Source: Neoarius graeffei
Lineage: Eukaryota > Chordata > Actinopteri > Siluriformes > Ariidae
Assembly: GCF_027579695.1 (NCBI RefSeq)
Contig: NC_083577.1
Span: 35,371,698-35,435,697 of the forward strand
Reading direction: 5' to 3'
Length of the DNA: 64,000 bases
In this document: in pieces, positions 33,601 through 44,164 of the stretch
Layout of the letters: the number at the start of each line of letters is the position of its first letter
How positions within the stretch are numbered: the first letter of the stretch is position 1
Notes under the pieces: generated by a model
Seen by the model: the letters and a program-made list of their open reading frames with translations, nothing else
Databases searched by the model: none
Told to the model about the DNA's origin: nothing
Program-made: the position numbers and the translations under genes

Positions 33601-34769
33601 ATTCACCAGACGGTCCTTCAGCAGACCCGGGCTGCTACCACATCCTGCCCCCTGCACAGCTCTGCCCTATGGTTGTACCATTCATCATGGAGGGTGACAC
33701 CTGTGAGGTGCCAGGGGGGCTGCCGTCAGTCTACCAGCAGGCCCTGGAGGAGCGTCAGCAGAGGGTGCACGACTGGCAGAAGATGGTGAAGGATGCGCAC
33801 CTTAACAAGTAAGCCATTTGACTGCATAGTATAAAGTAGGATCACAGGGGATTTAATTTCTTTCATTCTGCCAGTAAGGTGAAATCTCTCACAATAGCAA
33901 AGTGTTAGTAGATACTCCGTCGTAAACATCACTCACCTACAGGAATACTGTAGTTAAAAGTAGACGGCCTTTCGATTTCATAAAATCGGTGAAATTTAGT
34001 TCCCTCTGAAATTTGGTCGTTGTGATATATGTTTATTTCTGTAATATCTCACAAAATATCAGACCATTCTGTGGCTGGGAAGTTATTTAATTTGAGCAGA
34101 TTCCCGAGCAAATAATGTGCATGAAATCACTGGCTCCGCGCAGTCAAGCAGACAGAGGAAGTCCGTGTGCGCATGCGCAGGTTTACCTTTGACCGTGCAC
34201 TGACAGTTCCATCATCCTGTCGCTAAACGAACAGCTGATCACACCGAGGTGCTCGCTGAGCGCCGATATTTATTAGTTTGGTCCTGCGTTTCCTTTCCTT
34301 CGTATATAACATAACGTCTTTTCTTCTCGTGTTCTGTTACTGTAATCAGTCTTTGATGTTTCATTCGCACGCTCACGTCCTCCATTTTTCTCTCCTGTTT
34401 CAAATTTGTATCCCACAATGCCTTGCGCGAACGAGGAAAGCCCACCACGTCATGCATGACGTAGCATCTTGAATTGGGTCATGGTGAAGCAGGAAAAAAT
34501 AGCGGAGAATTTAGGGCCATGTGGCTCTAAATTGATTAATTGTTCTATTTAAAAAAAAAAACTAATAAAATTTGGAAGTCTGTGATTCAAATTCAGTAGT
34601 TTTAGGTCCACTAAACAAAAATAATTGGGTGTCGGGGAAAATCCTTATGACCTAAACTTGAAAAATCTGAACGTCAGTCTACTTTTAAAAGTAGGATTAC
34701 TGATTTTTACATCAGAACACTTTCTGTAATATGTATGTGTGTGTGTGTGTGTATATGTATATATGTGTG

Positions 34770-34827
<58 letters not shown>

Positions 34828-37800
34828 GTGTGTGTATGTATGTGTGTGTGTGTGTGTATATGTTATTTACCAGCTGGGAGGTCCGTATGGTGAAATACCG
34901 TGACCGAGGTCTTGAAAGTACTGAGCGAGGCCCTCTGGGCCGAGGTCAGTATTCAAGGCCGAGGTCACGGTATTTCACCATACGGACCAACCTTAAGCTG
35001 GTAAATAATATATTTATTTTTTTCTTTACCAAATTCTAACAGAAAACGAGAGCGCCCGAAAGGGAAAACCGAGCCGAGCTGCCATTTTGAATCCTCATTC
35101 ACGGCTGTAATACAAATGGCTTCCTCCTCGGTATACAAGTGCACTTCCATGGCAGGAAAAAAACTACATTTTGCCGCCTATGTAGTCCCCTATTTATACA
35201 AATAGGAGTCATTCAGGATTCAGCCATGTTTTTGCTCGGTGTTAGCAAGTTACAGGTTTTTAGCTTTCTCCTGAAATGTTTTCTTTTATTTCGTCTTCCT
35301 CAGGGTAGTAAAACTCGCTTTCGCTGTGAACACTGTCATTATCGCTATCCATGCTGTAAAATTAATGCTATTCTCCTGAGAAATGCGAAAATGAATGTTG
35401 ACAAAAATTGCTACTATGTTTTAGGGGTGTGCAAAATAATCGTCATGACAATGCATCGCGATACTAACTTTCACGATATACTGCATCGATTCTTGACGCC
35501 AAATATCGATTATTAATTTTAAAAAATGAATAAATAAAATTATATGAATGGTTGGTGAACATCAGCCAAAAACAAGTAGAATACAACTTCCAGTCCTGTA
35601 GATGTCGCCGTGGAGTTTTTGACGCCCGCTGCCTTCATGCCAGTGGCTTTTCTGGTGGCGGGCTACTGCGACCTAGACATTCTGCATAGACATCATATGC
35701 GACTGCGACTCTGTTTACAAATCTCGCTGGAACAGCGCGCACGACATGCTTGAGCGCTTTTTAGAGCAACAGCCTGCCATCCACGCTGCACTCCTGTCTG
35801 CAGAAATACGTAAATCTGAGAAGGACATCTGCACACTCACCGAGTCTGACATAACTGCTGCGGTACTACAACATGCTAAGTGAGTGTATTGTTTCCTAAT
35901 TTGAGGATGCTCCACAAACTATAAATGCATAAGGCATTTAAATATAATGTAAAGTAATGTAACAAATAATATAATGATGATGATGATGATAATTTAATGT
36001 ACTGAGTAATATAGTATATATATTTTGATATTTATTATTGCCTTGTCCTCCCATACTGCAGGTGCTGCAAAGAAATTGAAAACTGCTGCTATTAGTTTTC
36101 TTTTATTATTTTTAGTTTTATAAATCCTGTGCACTTTTTGTCATTAGTGTGTCCACTTGTTAAGTATGGAAACAGTAATATTTGTTTTAATGGCAACTAC
36201 CTTCAAAGTCGTTTCAATAAATTCAGTTATGAACTGAGTTGCTCTGAGTTATGCATCAATTGGAGACACTATCCAGATCGTACACAGCCACTGGTAATTA
36301 TGCTCTTTTTTTTTTTTTTTACATTTTCACTGAAGTATGTTGAATATATCGCAATAATTCAAGAATCGTGATGCATCGTGATAGTATCGCATCGTAGCAT
36401 GTGAATCGTGATTCGAATTGAATCGTGACTTCTTTGCCAATACCCACCCCTACTATGTTTGTTGTTGTTGTGAACGAGCGAGTCAACAGAGGTCCGTAAC
36501 CGGGGTCCGTATCGTAGGATACGGACCCGCTCGCTAGCCAATCAGAGCGCAGGATTTGATGGAAACCGGACCGCGAAAAAAATAATTAACAGTTATTCCA
36601 CTTGGCACGTAGCACCGAGTTGGCTATAAACCATGTACGACGAGATTGAGTGGAATAATTGTTTTATTTTATCCACATTCACGGGATTTTGAGAAACGGA
36701 GCATTTTTGCGAATTTGATAAATTAAAAACTTTCTACAAAACGTCCAACAAAATAATTTCTGCTTAGAATGTAAACAAACCGGTGAAATCACAGTAGCAA
36801 TTTGTGAAAAATGCTAATAATAATTTTTGGAAAAAAAAAAAGATACGTTCTTACCATCAAATACTCTGTATTTTGGGGGGTTTTGTTTTCAAGTAGAGTT
36901 TTTATTTCATCCTCAGTTGGTTCAGCGACACACTCTGCCATTTTATTTTTCTCTCCTCACGGTATATGAGCTGATAGCCTAGTAGTAGAGTAGCCAGTCA
37001 GAGTGCACGATTGCTCATATCCAATGAATGTGGATGGAGTAATTGGTGATGTTCTCTTCTGGCAGCGATCAATAAAACACCTTCTTAGATATAAAAATCC
37101 GGTATCTGTGAAATTCTGCATATTTTTTTGGGGGAAAAAAAAAAATCAGCAAAGGAAGCATCTCTACTTACCTGTCAATCATATGGTGTCAACTGGAATA
37201 TTTCTACCTCTTAGGCTATTGTTTCGGCGTTCTAGCCTGGGAAGCAATCTGAAGTGTTGTCTTGGTAACACTCTTGGATGTTGAGCAAACGTCTACTAAA
37301 ATCACCGACGACACCTTTAAAGGTCCCATGGCATGGTGGTGTGTTGATGCTTTAAACGGGCTCGTGGAGGCTTCCAGATGTTATATCTGCAGCCTTTCTC
37401 GAAATGAACCCTCGGCACGTAAATATAGCCTCCTGGGAGAAAGCCCCATTTCAGCGCTTTTCCCAGTGCGTCGTTTTGCTAATGAGAAGCATGGAGGTGG
37501 GGAAGGATAGAGGGTGGGGGCGGGCCATGGGGGGAGGAGGGGGGCTTGACCAAGCTGCGCACACACATACTCGCTGCTATCAGCGCCTGTAGCCACGCTG
37601 CTAAGACAAAACCCCGTTCTCCCTCGGACTCCTTTCGTAAACTCAACGTGACACAGAGAACAGAGAGAGAGTGTTCGGAGTGGTAGTTTACGAACGTATA
37701 ATACCCTAGGCTTGAACACGCACTCCATAACCAAAGAGGATAGAAGCAGCAACTACAGCAACATATCGCTTATCCAACAGAAGACATGCATTGCGGAGCA

Positions 37801-38842
37801 ATAGTCAAACATAAGCTCATAAGTTACAGTCAATTTCCAGACTAAACTCCGTTTAACAGAGCATGCTGCATGCTCTTTAGTTTTGTAGCGCAGATTACCT
37901 GGCTAACTGCAGGAAGCGGTTAGCCGCACAGCTAATGTAGCCATTGCTAGGCTAACGCACCGATTTTAAAACACGGCAAAACGACCAGTTATACACTTAC
38001 TTGTTCGGTGTTTGTTGCTGATGCGGCAGGGATGCTTGGTACGGACCCAGGCTTCAGTGACAGTTGATGTGCAAAACCTGCCCTGTACTGTCCCAAGTTG
38101 TGGAAACATTCCTCAGGAAAATGCTTCCGACAAACATACACCGTCTTAGGTAGACTCGACGGCGTATTATTGAAGTAAATAAAATTAAGCCACTGCGTCT
38201 TCAGGGGCTCTCCCGTCGGCAGTAAAAACAGACTCCTTTCTGTGTTGTCACATCCATGTACAGCGCAATTTCCATGTTTCGCTCGCTTAGGTGATGCCAT
38301 GTTGTTGTCTCCTCTATGGTCTCCTCACTACAACTGGGCGGGGCAATCCATACAGTGGGTGGGAATCCAGAGGGGGGGCGTGGGGATCGTCTCTCTTGCT
38401 GACGTAGTAAAGGGAAGAGCTTATCAACGCGCCGTTTTGACGCGCCATTCTCAAATGTTGGGCATAGTTTGGTTGACACATTATGAAATTTCTAGCCACT
38501 GGGGTGACTTAAGAAGGTCAGAGGAACTCATTTTAACGTTAAAAAACCTCAAAGTGAAAATTTCATGCCATGGGACCTTTAAAAGAGCGGAGTGCCTCTT
38601 TAACCATAGAACAAACGGGTTGTTTTAGAGCTCTATAACAGCATTTCCTTCGCTCGTCCGACAGGGAGCAGCGGCGGCAGTTCCAGGCTTTGGTAGAGAA
38701 GTTGTTTCATGAATGGCTCCTGGAGACGGGACAGAGACAGGAGCTAGACAGCCTACTGCCTCCAACCATCACATCTTCAAACTCCAGCTCTGAACGTTCT
38801 CTCCAGCATCCAAAAGTCTCCTCGATGCACCCAGTGACCTGA
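29456..38842 (+). CDS. tbccd1: TBCC domain-containing protein 1 (TBCCD1), complete, six coding exons
   Basis: TBCCD1 is a centrosome-associated relative of tubulin cofactor C, known from human and algal work to position centrosome and Golgi. Exons are 29456-29785, 29983-30144, 30881-31247, 32990-33176, 33305-33808 and 38665-38842. All have GT-AG borders and compatible phases, for 575 aa against 557 in human. The start MEVCSASVWPRLEPFLLGAL matches the human start region, as do LHYLRK-like MHYLRKMACYVRTRDG, WRHIACGKLQLPEELAW, LSVDTLQFLLFLYLQQLN and SCENVRLVCVAGRL. The C-CAP/cofactor C-like beta-helix covers about residues 300-440, mostly in exon 5. The C-terminus after EQRRQFQALVEKLF is variable. 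Introns 2, 3 and 5 carry a Harbinger-like element, an intact Tc1 and several others. ATG at 29456 is chosen by homology and is in frame with no upstream Met in the exon. Confidence 0.96.
30295..30829. mobile_element. Harbinger-like MITE in tbccd1 intron 2
   Basis: The ends taccccttttccaccacatc and the complement tgccccttttccaccaaagc are inverted, with TAA at 30292-30294 and 30830-30832. The 535 bp interior holds CAG/AAT-type triplets and a run of 35 C. It is related to, but not the same as, the pair at 11090 and 44165. Confidence 0.82.
30626..30660. repeat. (C)35 homopolymer
   Basis: An uninterrupted run of 35 C on the plus strand inside the Harbinger-like MITE. Its length may also reflect assembly or sequencing limits. 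Confidence 0.95.
31331..32933 (-). mobile_element. Complete Tc1-like transposon in tbccd1 intron 3
   Basis: It is 1603 bp with TA on both sides. Inverted repeats of about 210 bp begin cagtggtgcttgaaagtttg, of the long IR type. One uninterrupted transposase frame lies on the minus strand (31550-32566). By structure it looks whole. Confidence 0.93.
31550..32566 (-). CDS. Tc1-like transposase, intact (338 aa)
   Basis: This enzyme would cut and paste the element at TA sites. Start MARTKEISEDLRKSVVDAHQ is chosen because it matches the usual Tc1 start; an in-frame upstream Met at 32644 lies in leader sequence. Paired helix-turn-helix domains cover residues 1-110 with the GRPTKITPRAR hook between them. 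The DDE core shows WTDETKIELFG (first D), QQDNDPKHTSR (second D) and SQSPDLNPIEMLWKDLK (E). The end AVIAAQGGHTRY is typical. One oddity is FACFAA-region drift: GGGSIMVCACFAA where most relatives have IMLWGCF. A length of 338 aa is normal for the family. Confidence 0.92.
   Translation of the reverse strand: MARTKEISEDLRKSVVDAHQAGKGYKTISKEFGLHQSTVRQIVYKWRKFKTIVTLPRSGRPTKITPRARCVIVGKVTKDPRVTSKQLKASLTLANVNVHESTIRRTLNNNDVHGRVGRRKPLLSKKNIAARLQFAKDHVDKPEGYWKNVLWTDETKIELFGLNEKRYVWRKENTAFQHKNLIPSVKHGGGSIMVCACFAASRPGRLAIIDGTMNSELYQRVLKENVRTSVHELNLKRRWVMQQDNDPKHTSRSTKEWLKKNKVKCFGSQSPDLNPIEMLWKDLKRAVHVRKPTNIPELKLFCTEEWAKIPPSRCAGLINSYRKCLVAVIAAQGGHTRY
33809..34732 (+). other. tbccd1 intron 5, left part, nothing recognised
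   Basis: Intron sequence with a cgcatgcgcag motif near 34172 and several short frames of no known family. Confidence 0.5.
34733..34860. repeat. Compound (TG)n(TA)n(TG)n microsatellite
   Basis: TG units flank a core of about 23 TA units, directly next to the palindromic element at 34862. Confidence 0.95.
35422..36452 (+). mobile_element. hAT element with perfect 8 bp duplication
   Basis: Ends taggggtgtgcaaaa and the complement taggggtgggtattgg lie between identical 8 bp ctatgttt (35414-35421 and 36453-36460). It is 1031 bp, a deletion derivative with a transposase scrap at about 35735-35881. Subterminal repeats of the atcgtgat type are dense at the right end. Confidence 0.9.
35735..35881 (+). 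pseudogene. hAT transposase internal fragment
   Basis: The frame reads HDMLERFLEQQPAIHAALLS then EIRKSEKDICTLTESDITAA. It matches the middle of hAT (Ac/ZBED-type) transposases as I know them. It is cut off on both sides and lacks BED finger and dimerisation region. Confidence 0.6.
36595..37045 (+). mobile_element. Interspersed DNA element B, copy 2 (uninterrupted)
   Basis: This is the intact counterpart of 9424-12190. It runs from gttattccacttggcacg to gctcatatccaatgaatgtg and ends in the inverted tccacattcac block. It has no coding content. Confidence 0.65.
37321..38578 (-). mobile_element. TTAA-flanked element (Kolobok-like) with THAP exon
   Basis: Inverted ends aggtcccatggcatg are flanked by TTAA at 37317-37320 and 38579-38582. 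It is 1258 bp with no full transposase. It carries one THAP exon on the minus strand (38001-38300). TTAA target plus THAP fits Kolobok; piggyBac shares the target but lacks THAP. Confidence 0.75.
38001..38300 (-). CDS. THAP-domain exon inside TTAA element
   Basis: The exon starts MASPKRAKHGNCAVHGC and holds a full C2CH zinc finger: C-x4-C (CAVHGC), QWLNF, C-x2-H (CRKHF), and the LKPGSVPSI end typical of THAP domains. It ends at a good donor (gaacaa|gtaagtg, 38001/38000), so it looks like a first coding exon of about 100 codons. No second exon is found within the element. It may be a remnant of the transposase gene or could be joined to host exons. Sequence integrity is good. Confidence 0.65.
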
Positions 38843-39970
38843 GCACACATTCTGTAATAGACACTGATGCACTTCTTCTTTTATTTCGTGTCGTTTACGT
38901 CTGCTTAGCATTTCTTTAAGCACCGATCTCTGAACAGGCCTTCCCAACCCAGAGCTGATCCAAGACTGGCAGTTGGTGTAGCAGACTCAGGACTATCTAT
39001 TTGAAACGGGATGCTGAAAGTCAAGTAAAAATAAAATGATACAGTATATGCCATGTATTACTTGTACTGTTAGAGAATTATATGCTGGATAATACTTGCT
39101 GCAGAATAAGCCTCATTATCCCCTTAATCTGCATCGCTTTTCAGGTTTGTTTGTTTTTTTCTTTCCATTAGAAGCGGGTTTTTACAGTTAAGGTACTTGA
39201 GTGTTGAGCTCCTTTCAGAGAGGATGACTGCCTTGTTACTGCAGCATGAATAAATAAGAGTAAGGGACTTTTGTATGAATTGTAGTGTGGAAGACTAGAG
39301 CAGAACAGAGTCCTGTATTAATGTGTATATACTTTTATAATTGCCCTAGAAGTTGCCTTTGGTTTACGTGTTGAAGGAAATGCACACCTTTTGCCGGTAT
39401 GCATCAGTTTTCTGAAAATACAGTAAGAGCACCGATTTAAGAGTAAACTAAAGGAAAGCTTATCGAAGCCGGAACAAATTTAGCACTCTTACTTCATGCT
39501 TGACCTCCATGAGTACCAGGTTCTCGACTTGGCAGCCAGTATGACTGTGAATGTATTTATTTGTTTTGTCCTGCTGTAGCCCAGTTGCACTTCCAGCTTT
39601 ACAACTTTCCCAGTAAGTGCCACTTATCGTGTCCTCTAGAATCAGTGTTTTTCTCACTTCTGGAGTTCTTCTGCACTGTAGCCAACTGTTCACCTTAACA
39701 CTTTTAGCATTCAGGATTAATCTCACAGCCCAAAGGAAAAAAGGGACCAAAATGTACAGTTCAGACAAACCCCACAACAGAAAACTGGGAAGCATTACTC
39801 TCGATGGATTATTTATTATTATTATTACATTTATTTCACATGACCTGCATGTTCAACCCACCAAGCAGCATCATTATTACTCACTGGATTCATTTTTCTA
39901 CGTCTGTATGAACCTCACTTATGTAACTTATTTTTTTTCCATTATGAATAAAGTGTATGAATAAATCCAG
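38843..39970 (+). other. tbccd1: tbccd1 3' UTR and flank
   Basis: The stop TGA is at 38840-38842. A poly(A) signal aataaa lies at 39947-39952, with an earlier aataaa near 39249. The sequence between looks unique. Which signal is used cannot be told. Confidence 0.6.
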
Positions 39971-40384
39971 AGGACCAGTTTTTAAGAGAGCACTGTATTA
40001 AGCACAGTTTGGTATTTTATGTTTCGATTAAGGGAAGAGATTTCATTTGACTACTAATAAAAGATGCTTTATCTTTGTGTATGTTGGAAGTCAATGACTG
40101 CGTCTGTGTCTGGATGCCTCAAGACAAAGTTGTGTCTGCTTCGTTACACGTTACATTAGGATGAATCTTACAACCAAGAACTACATGAAGATCCTGACGA
40201 GGAGTAACTTGCATCAATCAATTATTATCGCAATCATGCACTGACTACTTCAAGCCTGCATCACTGCACGACGAGTTAAAGGAACGAGACCGTGACTGAG
40301 GGTGCAGCTCACTCCGGCCCTGTCTAGTCCAGAAGGAACGATCTAAAGTGGGCCACCTTGCGCAATAAATGGTGCAAGCGATAT
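39971..40384. other. Intergenic, nothing recognised
   Basis: Unique-looking sequence between tbccd1 and a repeat cluster. Confidence 0.5.
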
Positions 40385-40487
40385 ATATCTCATTATCTCT
40401 ATCTAGAAGTTATATCCACTCGAGGAATACTGACCTATTTGCCAAAAAGAATCCAGAAGAAGTGATTTTTGTTGAACTGCTTATTAA

Positions 40488-41234
40488 GGGCGTATTCACA
40501 CCTACGTTGTTTGGTCCGGACCAAACGAACCAAATTTCCCTTGGTCCGGACCTTTTGGGTTGGTCTGAATACAAACCACCGAACTCTGGTCCGGACCAAA
40601 CAAGTGGACCGAGACCGAGCTGCAAGGTCGGACTCGGTCCGGACCAAAGGAACCCTGGTGCGGATCTTTTGGAGGTGTGAAAGCAGACCGGACCTAATCC
40701 GACAGTTTTGCTTTTTTGTACCTCGGGAGCTTCCGTCGTTTGTCGAGCATTATGGGAAACAGAGTCTTGACACTCCACCGCAAAGTGCAAACACTGTTTC
40801 GGTTGTCAAGGGAACCTTACAACAGTCGCTCAGTCATTCAGACCAGTGGTAGGCTAGACTACAGAGTACAGAAAATGAGTAGGGGGCAAACGTGGGCCGA
40901 GGAAGAAACGCGTACCCTTGTGGATTTATGGGCAGATGTCCACATATCTGAGCTTTTGGAGAGAACACACAAAAATGCCGATGTGTTTGCTGTATTCAGT
41001 GAGAAAATGAAGGAGAAGGGGTTCACGCGCTCCCCAGAACAGTGCTTTGTGCGCGTGTCGTCTCTGACCAATAGCTGAATGACCTCAGGGCGCGTGGCTT
41101 TGTTGACAGATTTTGGTCCGCTTACTAAAATGTACAGTGTGAAAGCGAACCGCGCCAAAATGAAAAAATAAAAAAAACATTTGGTTCAGACCAAAGCAAG
41201 TGAACTATCGAACTATCCTGGTCTGAATACACCC
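40488..41234 (+). mobile_element. Harbinger-like element with Myb-like ORF
   Basis: Ends gggcgtattcacacctacg and the complement gggtgtattcagacc are flanked by TAA (40485-40487 and 41235-41237). Subterminal ggtccggaccaaa repeats are frequent. The interior holds a Myb/SANT-like frame (40875-41078). Confidence 0.82.
40875..41078 (+). CDS. Myb/SANT-like protein fragment (67 aa) in Harbinger-like element
   Basis: The frame starts MSRGQTWAEEETRTLVDLWA and continues through ELLERTHKNADVFAVFSEKM and GFTRSPEQCFVRV. The spaced tryptophans and helices fit the Myb-like DNA-binding protein that Harbinger transposons carry as their second gene. The usual protein is longer, so this is truncated after the first Myb-like repeat. 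Confidence 0.6.
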   Translation: MSRGQTWAEEETRTLVDLWADVHISELLERTHKNADVFAVFSEKMKEKGFTRSPEQCFVRVSSLTNS

Positions 41235-41253
41235 TAAGACTGAATTAGTCCAT

Positions 41254-42588
41254 CTCATCTCATCTCATCATCTCTAGTGTAGCGGCTAACATGAAATTTT
41301 CACCAGAATATTTCACTTGGTGAGCAAAGCATGAAAATTGGCACACATGTAGATCAAACCATACTGTTTCCAAAACAATCGTTGGCCATCACGATTTCCG
41401 CCATTTTAAAGATGGCCGCCGCCGTTTTCAAAATGGCGTCATTTTCAACAACCAAATTTCCGAAATATGGACATATATCCTTATCATGGTTGTTTTTTTG
41501 GCCGGATTTTCACAATTTTAATGTAGAAGGCTTTGGTTATTATGTGAGTGAAGTTATAATGACTATTCTTTCAAAATAATTCAACCTGGATCAAAACTGT
41601 CCAGGAGCATGATAAAAGTTTGATTCAAAAGTGCAACTAAGAAACTGTTGTTTTATATTCTCAAAAGAGTAAATTGCAAACACTACCAGGGCACAATGGT
41701 GCAATTTACTGCCGTTAAACTCGGCATGGGGTTCAGTGTAAGCTTTGTTCATTATTGATACAAAGTCTCCCAAATACATTACAATCCGCCCCGTATATAC
41801 AGGTCGTGATGTCGTATCCGAATTGACAGAGTGTGCCAACGTGGGAGAGCCGAGCCAAGAGGGACGGGGCTAAAAGTCCCTTGAATGGTGTACAGATCGC
41901 ACGGGAGTTAAATTGCACTGGATGAACGATCGGGCTAGGTGTAGGAATTCCATCTTCGAACCTAGTTGTATCCCATACATTAAAGTGTTATAGCTGTAGG
42001 TGGTAAAAGGATAATCCCTCGGCCTTCAGTTACTGATAGTGACAAGTCATTTTCCTTATTACTGCGTTTATTACACCATTTTGAAAATCATGGCAGCTAT
42101 CTTGAAAATGGTGGAAACTTGAGTGGCCAACGATGATTTTTGGTCAGGTACATGCAGACAAAGTTTCATGCAAAATTTGGTGCTTTGCTCACCAAGTGAA
42201 ATATTTTACCAGCTATCCGCTCCACTACTCTAGCTGCTTTATCCTGTTCTACAGGGTCGCAGGGAAGCTGGAGCCTATCCCAGCTGACTATGGGCGAAAG
42301 GCGGGGTACACCCTGGACAAGTCGCCAGGTCATCACAGGGCTGACACATAGATACAGACAACCATTCACACTCACATTCACACCTACGGTCAATTTAGAG
42401 TCACCAGTTAACCTAACCTGCATGTCTTTGGACTGTGGGGGAAACCGGAGCACCCGGAGGAAACCCACGCGGACACGGGGAGAACATGCAAACTCCGCAC
42501 AGAAAGGCCCTCGCCGGCCACGGGGCTCAAACCCGGACCTTCTTGCTGTGAGGCGACAGCGCTAACCACCACACCACCATGCCGCCCC
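41254..42588 (-). mobile_element. tRNA-derived SINE split by a palindromic MITE
   Basis: A 12 bp duplication gaattagtccat (41242-41253 and 42589-42600) bounds the SINE. The MITE at 41278-42227 lies in its tail. Confidence 0.9.
41278..42227. mobile_element. Long-armed MITE
   Basis: Arms of about 100 bp share tatttcacttggtgagcaaa inverted (left near 41312, right near 42183-42206). A ctctag duplication flanks it (41272-41277 and 42228-42233). There is no coding content; blocks like aaaatggc recur inside. Confidence 0.7.
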
Positions 42589-43189
42589 GAATTAGTCCAT
42601 AACTTCATTAATAATTGTTATGAAGCAAATCTAGGTAGAAGTTATATGCACCCTGGATATCCCTACCTTCATGCCAGAAAGAATAAAAATTGGTGAAGAA
42701 TTAAGGGAGGAGCAGCAATTTGTGTGGAAACTGCTCGTTAGGGCTTAATTACGCAAAATCTGCATTATTAATTGCAATTATGCAAATGTGGGTAGAAGCC
42801 ATATGCACCCCAGGCAGATTTACCTTCCTGCCAAAAAAAATAAAAATCTTTGGAAGAACAGAGAGAAGAAGCGATTTTTGTGAAATATGGATGACGCCAG
42901 ATGGACAACAGACAACACACGATGGTATAAACTCATCGCCTGTCGGCTGGATGAGCTAATAATAACCATTAAAGCCTTGGGCCCTTAATATTCAAGTGCC
43001 CACATGTCAAGCTAGCGAGCACAAAGTGATAGTTTTCACACTGGATGGTATTAAAACCCAAATCCCTGTTGCCGTGTGGGAAATGAGGCCGAAGCATCGG
43101 ACCGGATGGCCCATGAAAACTTGTAAAGATAGGGGTCTAATCTACTTCTAATTTTCTTCTAAATATTACACTGTGCAAATACATTGTCA

Positions 43190-43569
43190 TAACACGGCCT
43201 GTGAAACGGGGGCCCCCGTGGGCCCAACTTTAAAAATTCATAACTCGGCCACCAAAAAACCCAGCCCTGTCAAAATTTACGGCCACGTCCCTCTCTCCGA
43301 GCCCTTCCGAACCAGCTCAGGCACGGCCCACTACAATGGTGGCTCGGCCTGCTATTCGCCCTAGAGTCCCCGAAAAACTTTAACACGAACCATGGCTTGA
43401 ACCAGCCTTTAAAAATTCATAGCTCGGCCACCCAAAGTCCCAGCCCTGCCAAACTTTACTGGCACATCCCTCTCTCCGAGCCCTTTCGAACCAGCTCAGG
43501 CACGGCCCACTACAACCGTGGCTCGGCCTGCTATTCGCCCTAGAGTCCTCGAAAAACTTTAACACGAAC
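43190..43569 (+). repeat. 179 bp tandem repeat, left part
   Basis: Two units align through aaaaattcatagctcggcca (43232 and 43411, period 179). A third and partial fourth unit continue at 51353-51620, after the hAT insertion. Confidence 0.85.
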
Positions 43570-44164
43570 CATGGGCGTCGCCACCATTGAATGTGAAGGG
43601 GACGTGTCCCCTTCACATTTCATAATTCTTCGTTTGGACCCCCCCCCCCCCCCCACACACACACACACACACACATTTAACATAAAATATTAGTTCACCC
43701 AGCGCCGTTTCTATTGCTTCGTGAAAGAATCCATTCCATTTGATCGATAAGAGAATACCACTGAAAAGCCACTCTGGGTTTTCCAGGCATTACCTACAAC
43801 AACTCACCGCACGCAAGTGAAGTGAATCTCAGTGCAAGCAGAGAAATGTTGGTGCAAGGTGCAGGCTGCTCGAAAGTGGAGGCGGTAACGTCAGCCCCAT
43901 TGCCGTCTCACAATATCTAACTTTTGCTAAAACCTTATTCTTTTGTTATATGCCCTCAAAATTAACCCTAGGCCACGTTAAATTAATCTTCAACTAAACA
44001 ATGAAATAAGCTTAGCCTAATGGGGTATTCTTGGTTGATGATGAATTGTTTGCAGTATTTGCTCCTCCCCGACACAATGGACAGGACATTCTTTACAAAG
44101 AAGCAGAAAGTCAGTCAAAATTTCCCCACAGGACAGGGTTTTTTTTGTCCCAATGGAAATGTTA

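Larger units (their letters stand above)
34862..36590 (-). mobile_element. Element with terminal palindrome, copy B, split by a hAT element
   Basis: This is the same family as 25255-26215 in reverse. Positions 34862-35010 form a near-perfect hairpin with arms of about 65-70 bp. The frame MEVHLYTEEEAICITAVNE is kept on the minus strand (34965-35150). It is interrupted by the hAT element 35422-36452. Confidence 0.7.
40385..42960. repeat. Repeat C with two tandem halves, split by nested elements
   Basis: Pieces 40385-40487, 41238-41253 and 42589-42960 form one repeat. Two related halves contain gtagaagttatatgcaccct (near 42634) and gtagaagccatatgcacccc (near 42791). A Harbinger-like element and a SINE are inserted in the first half. 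Confidence 0.6.

Noticed and set aside
33380-33789. Alternative plus frames of 105-128 codons in tbccd1 exon 5
   Set aside because: They are out-of-frame shadows. The frame beginning SVTLDKCRDS matches TBCCD1.
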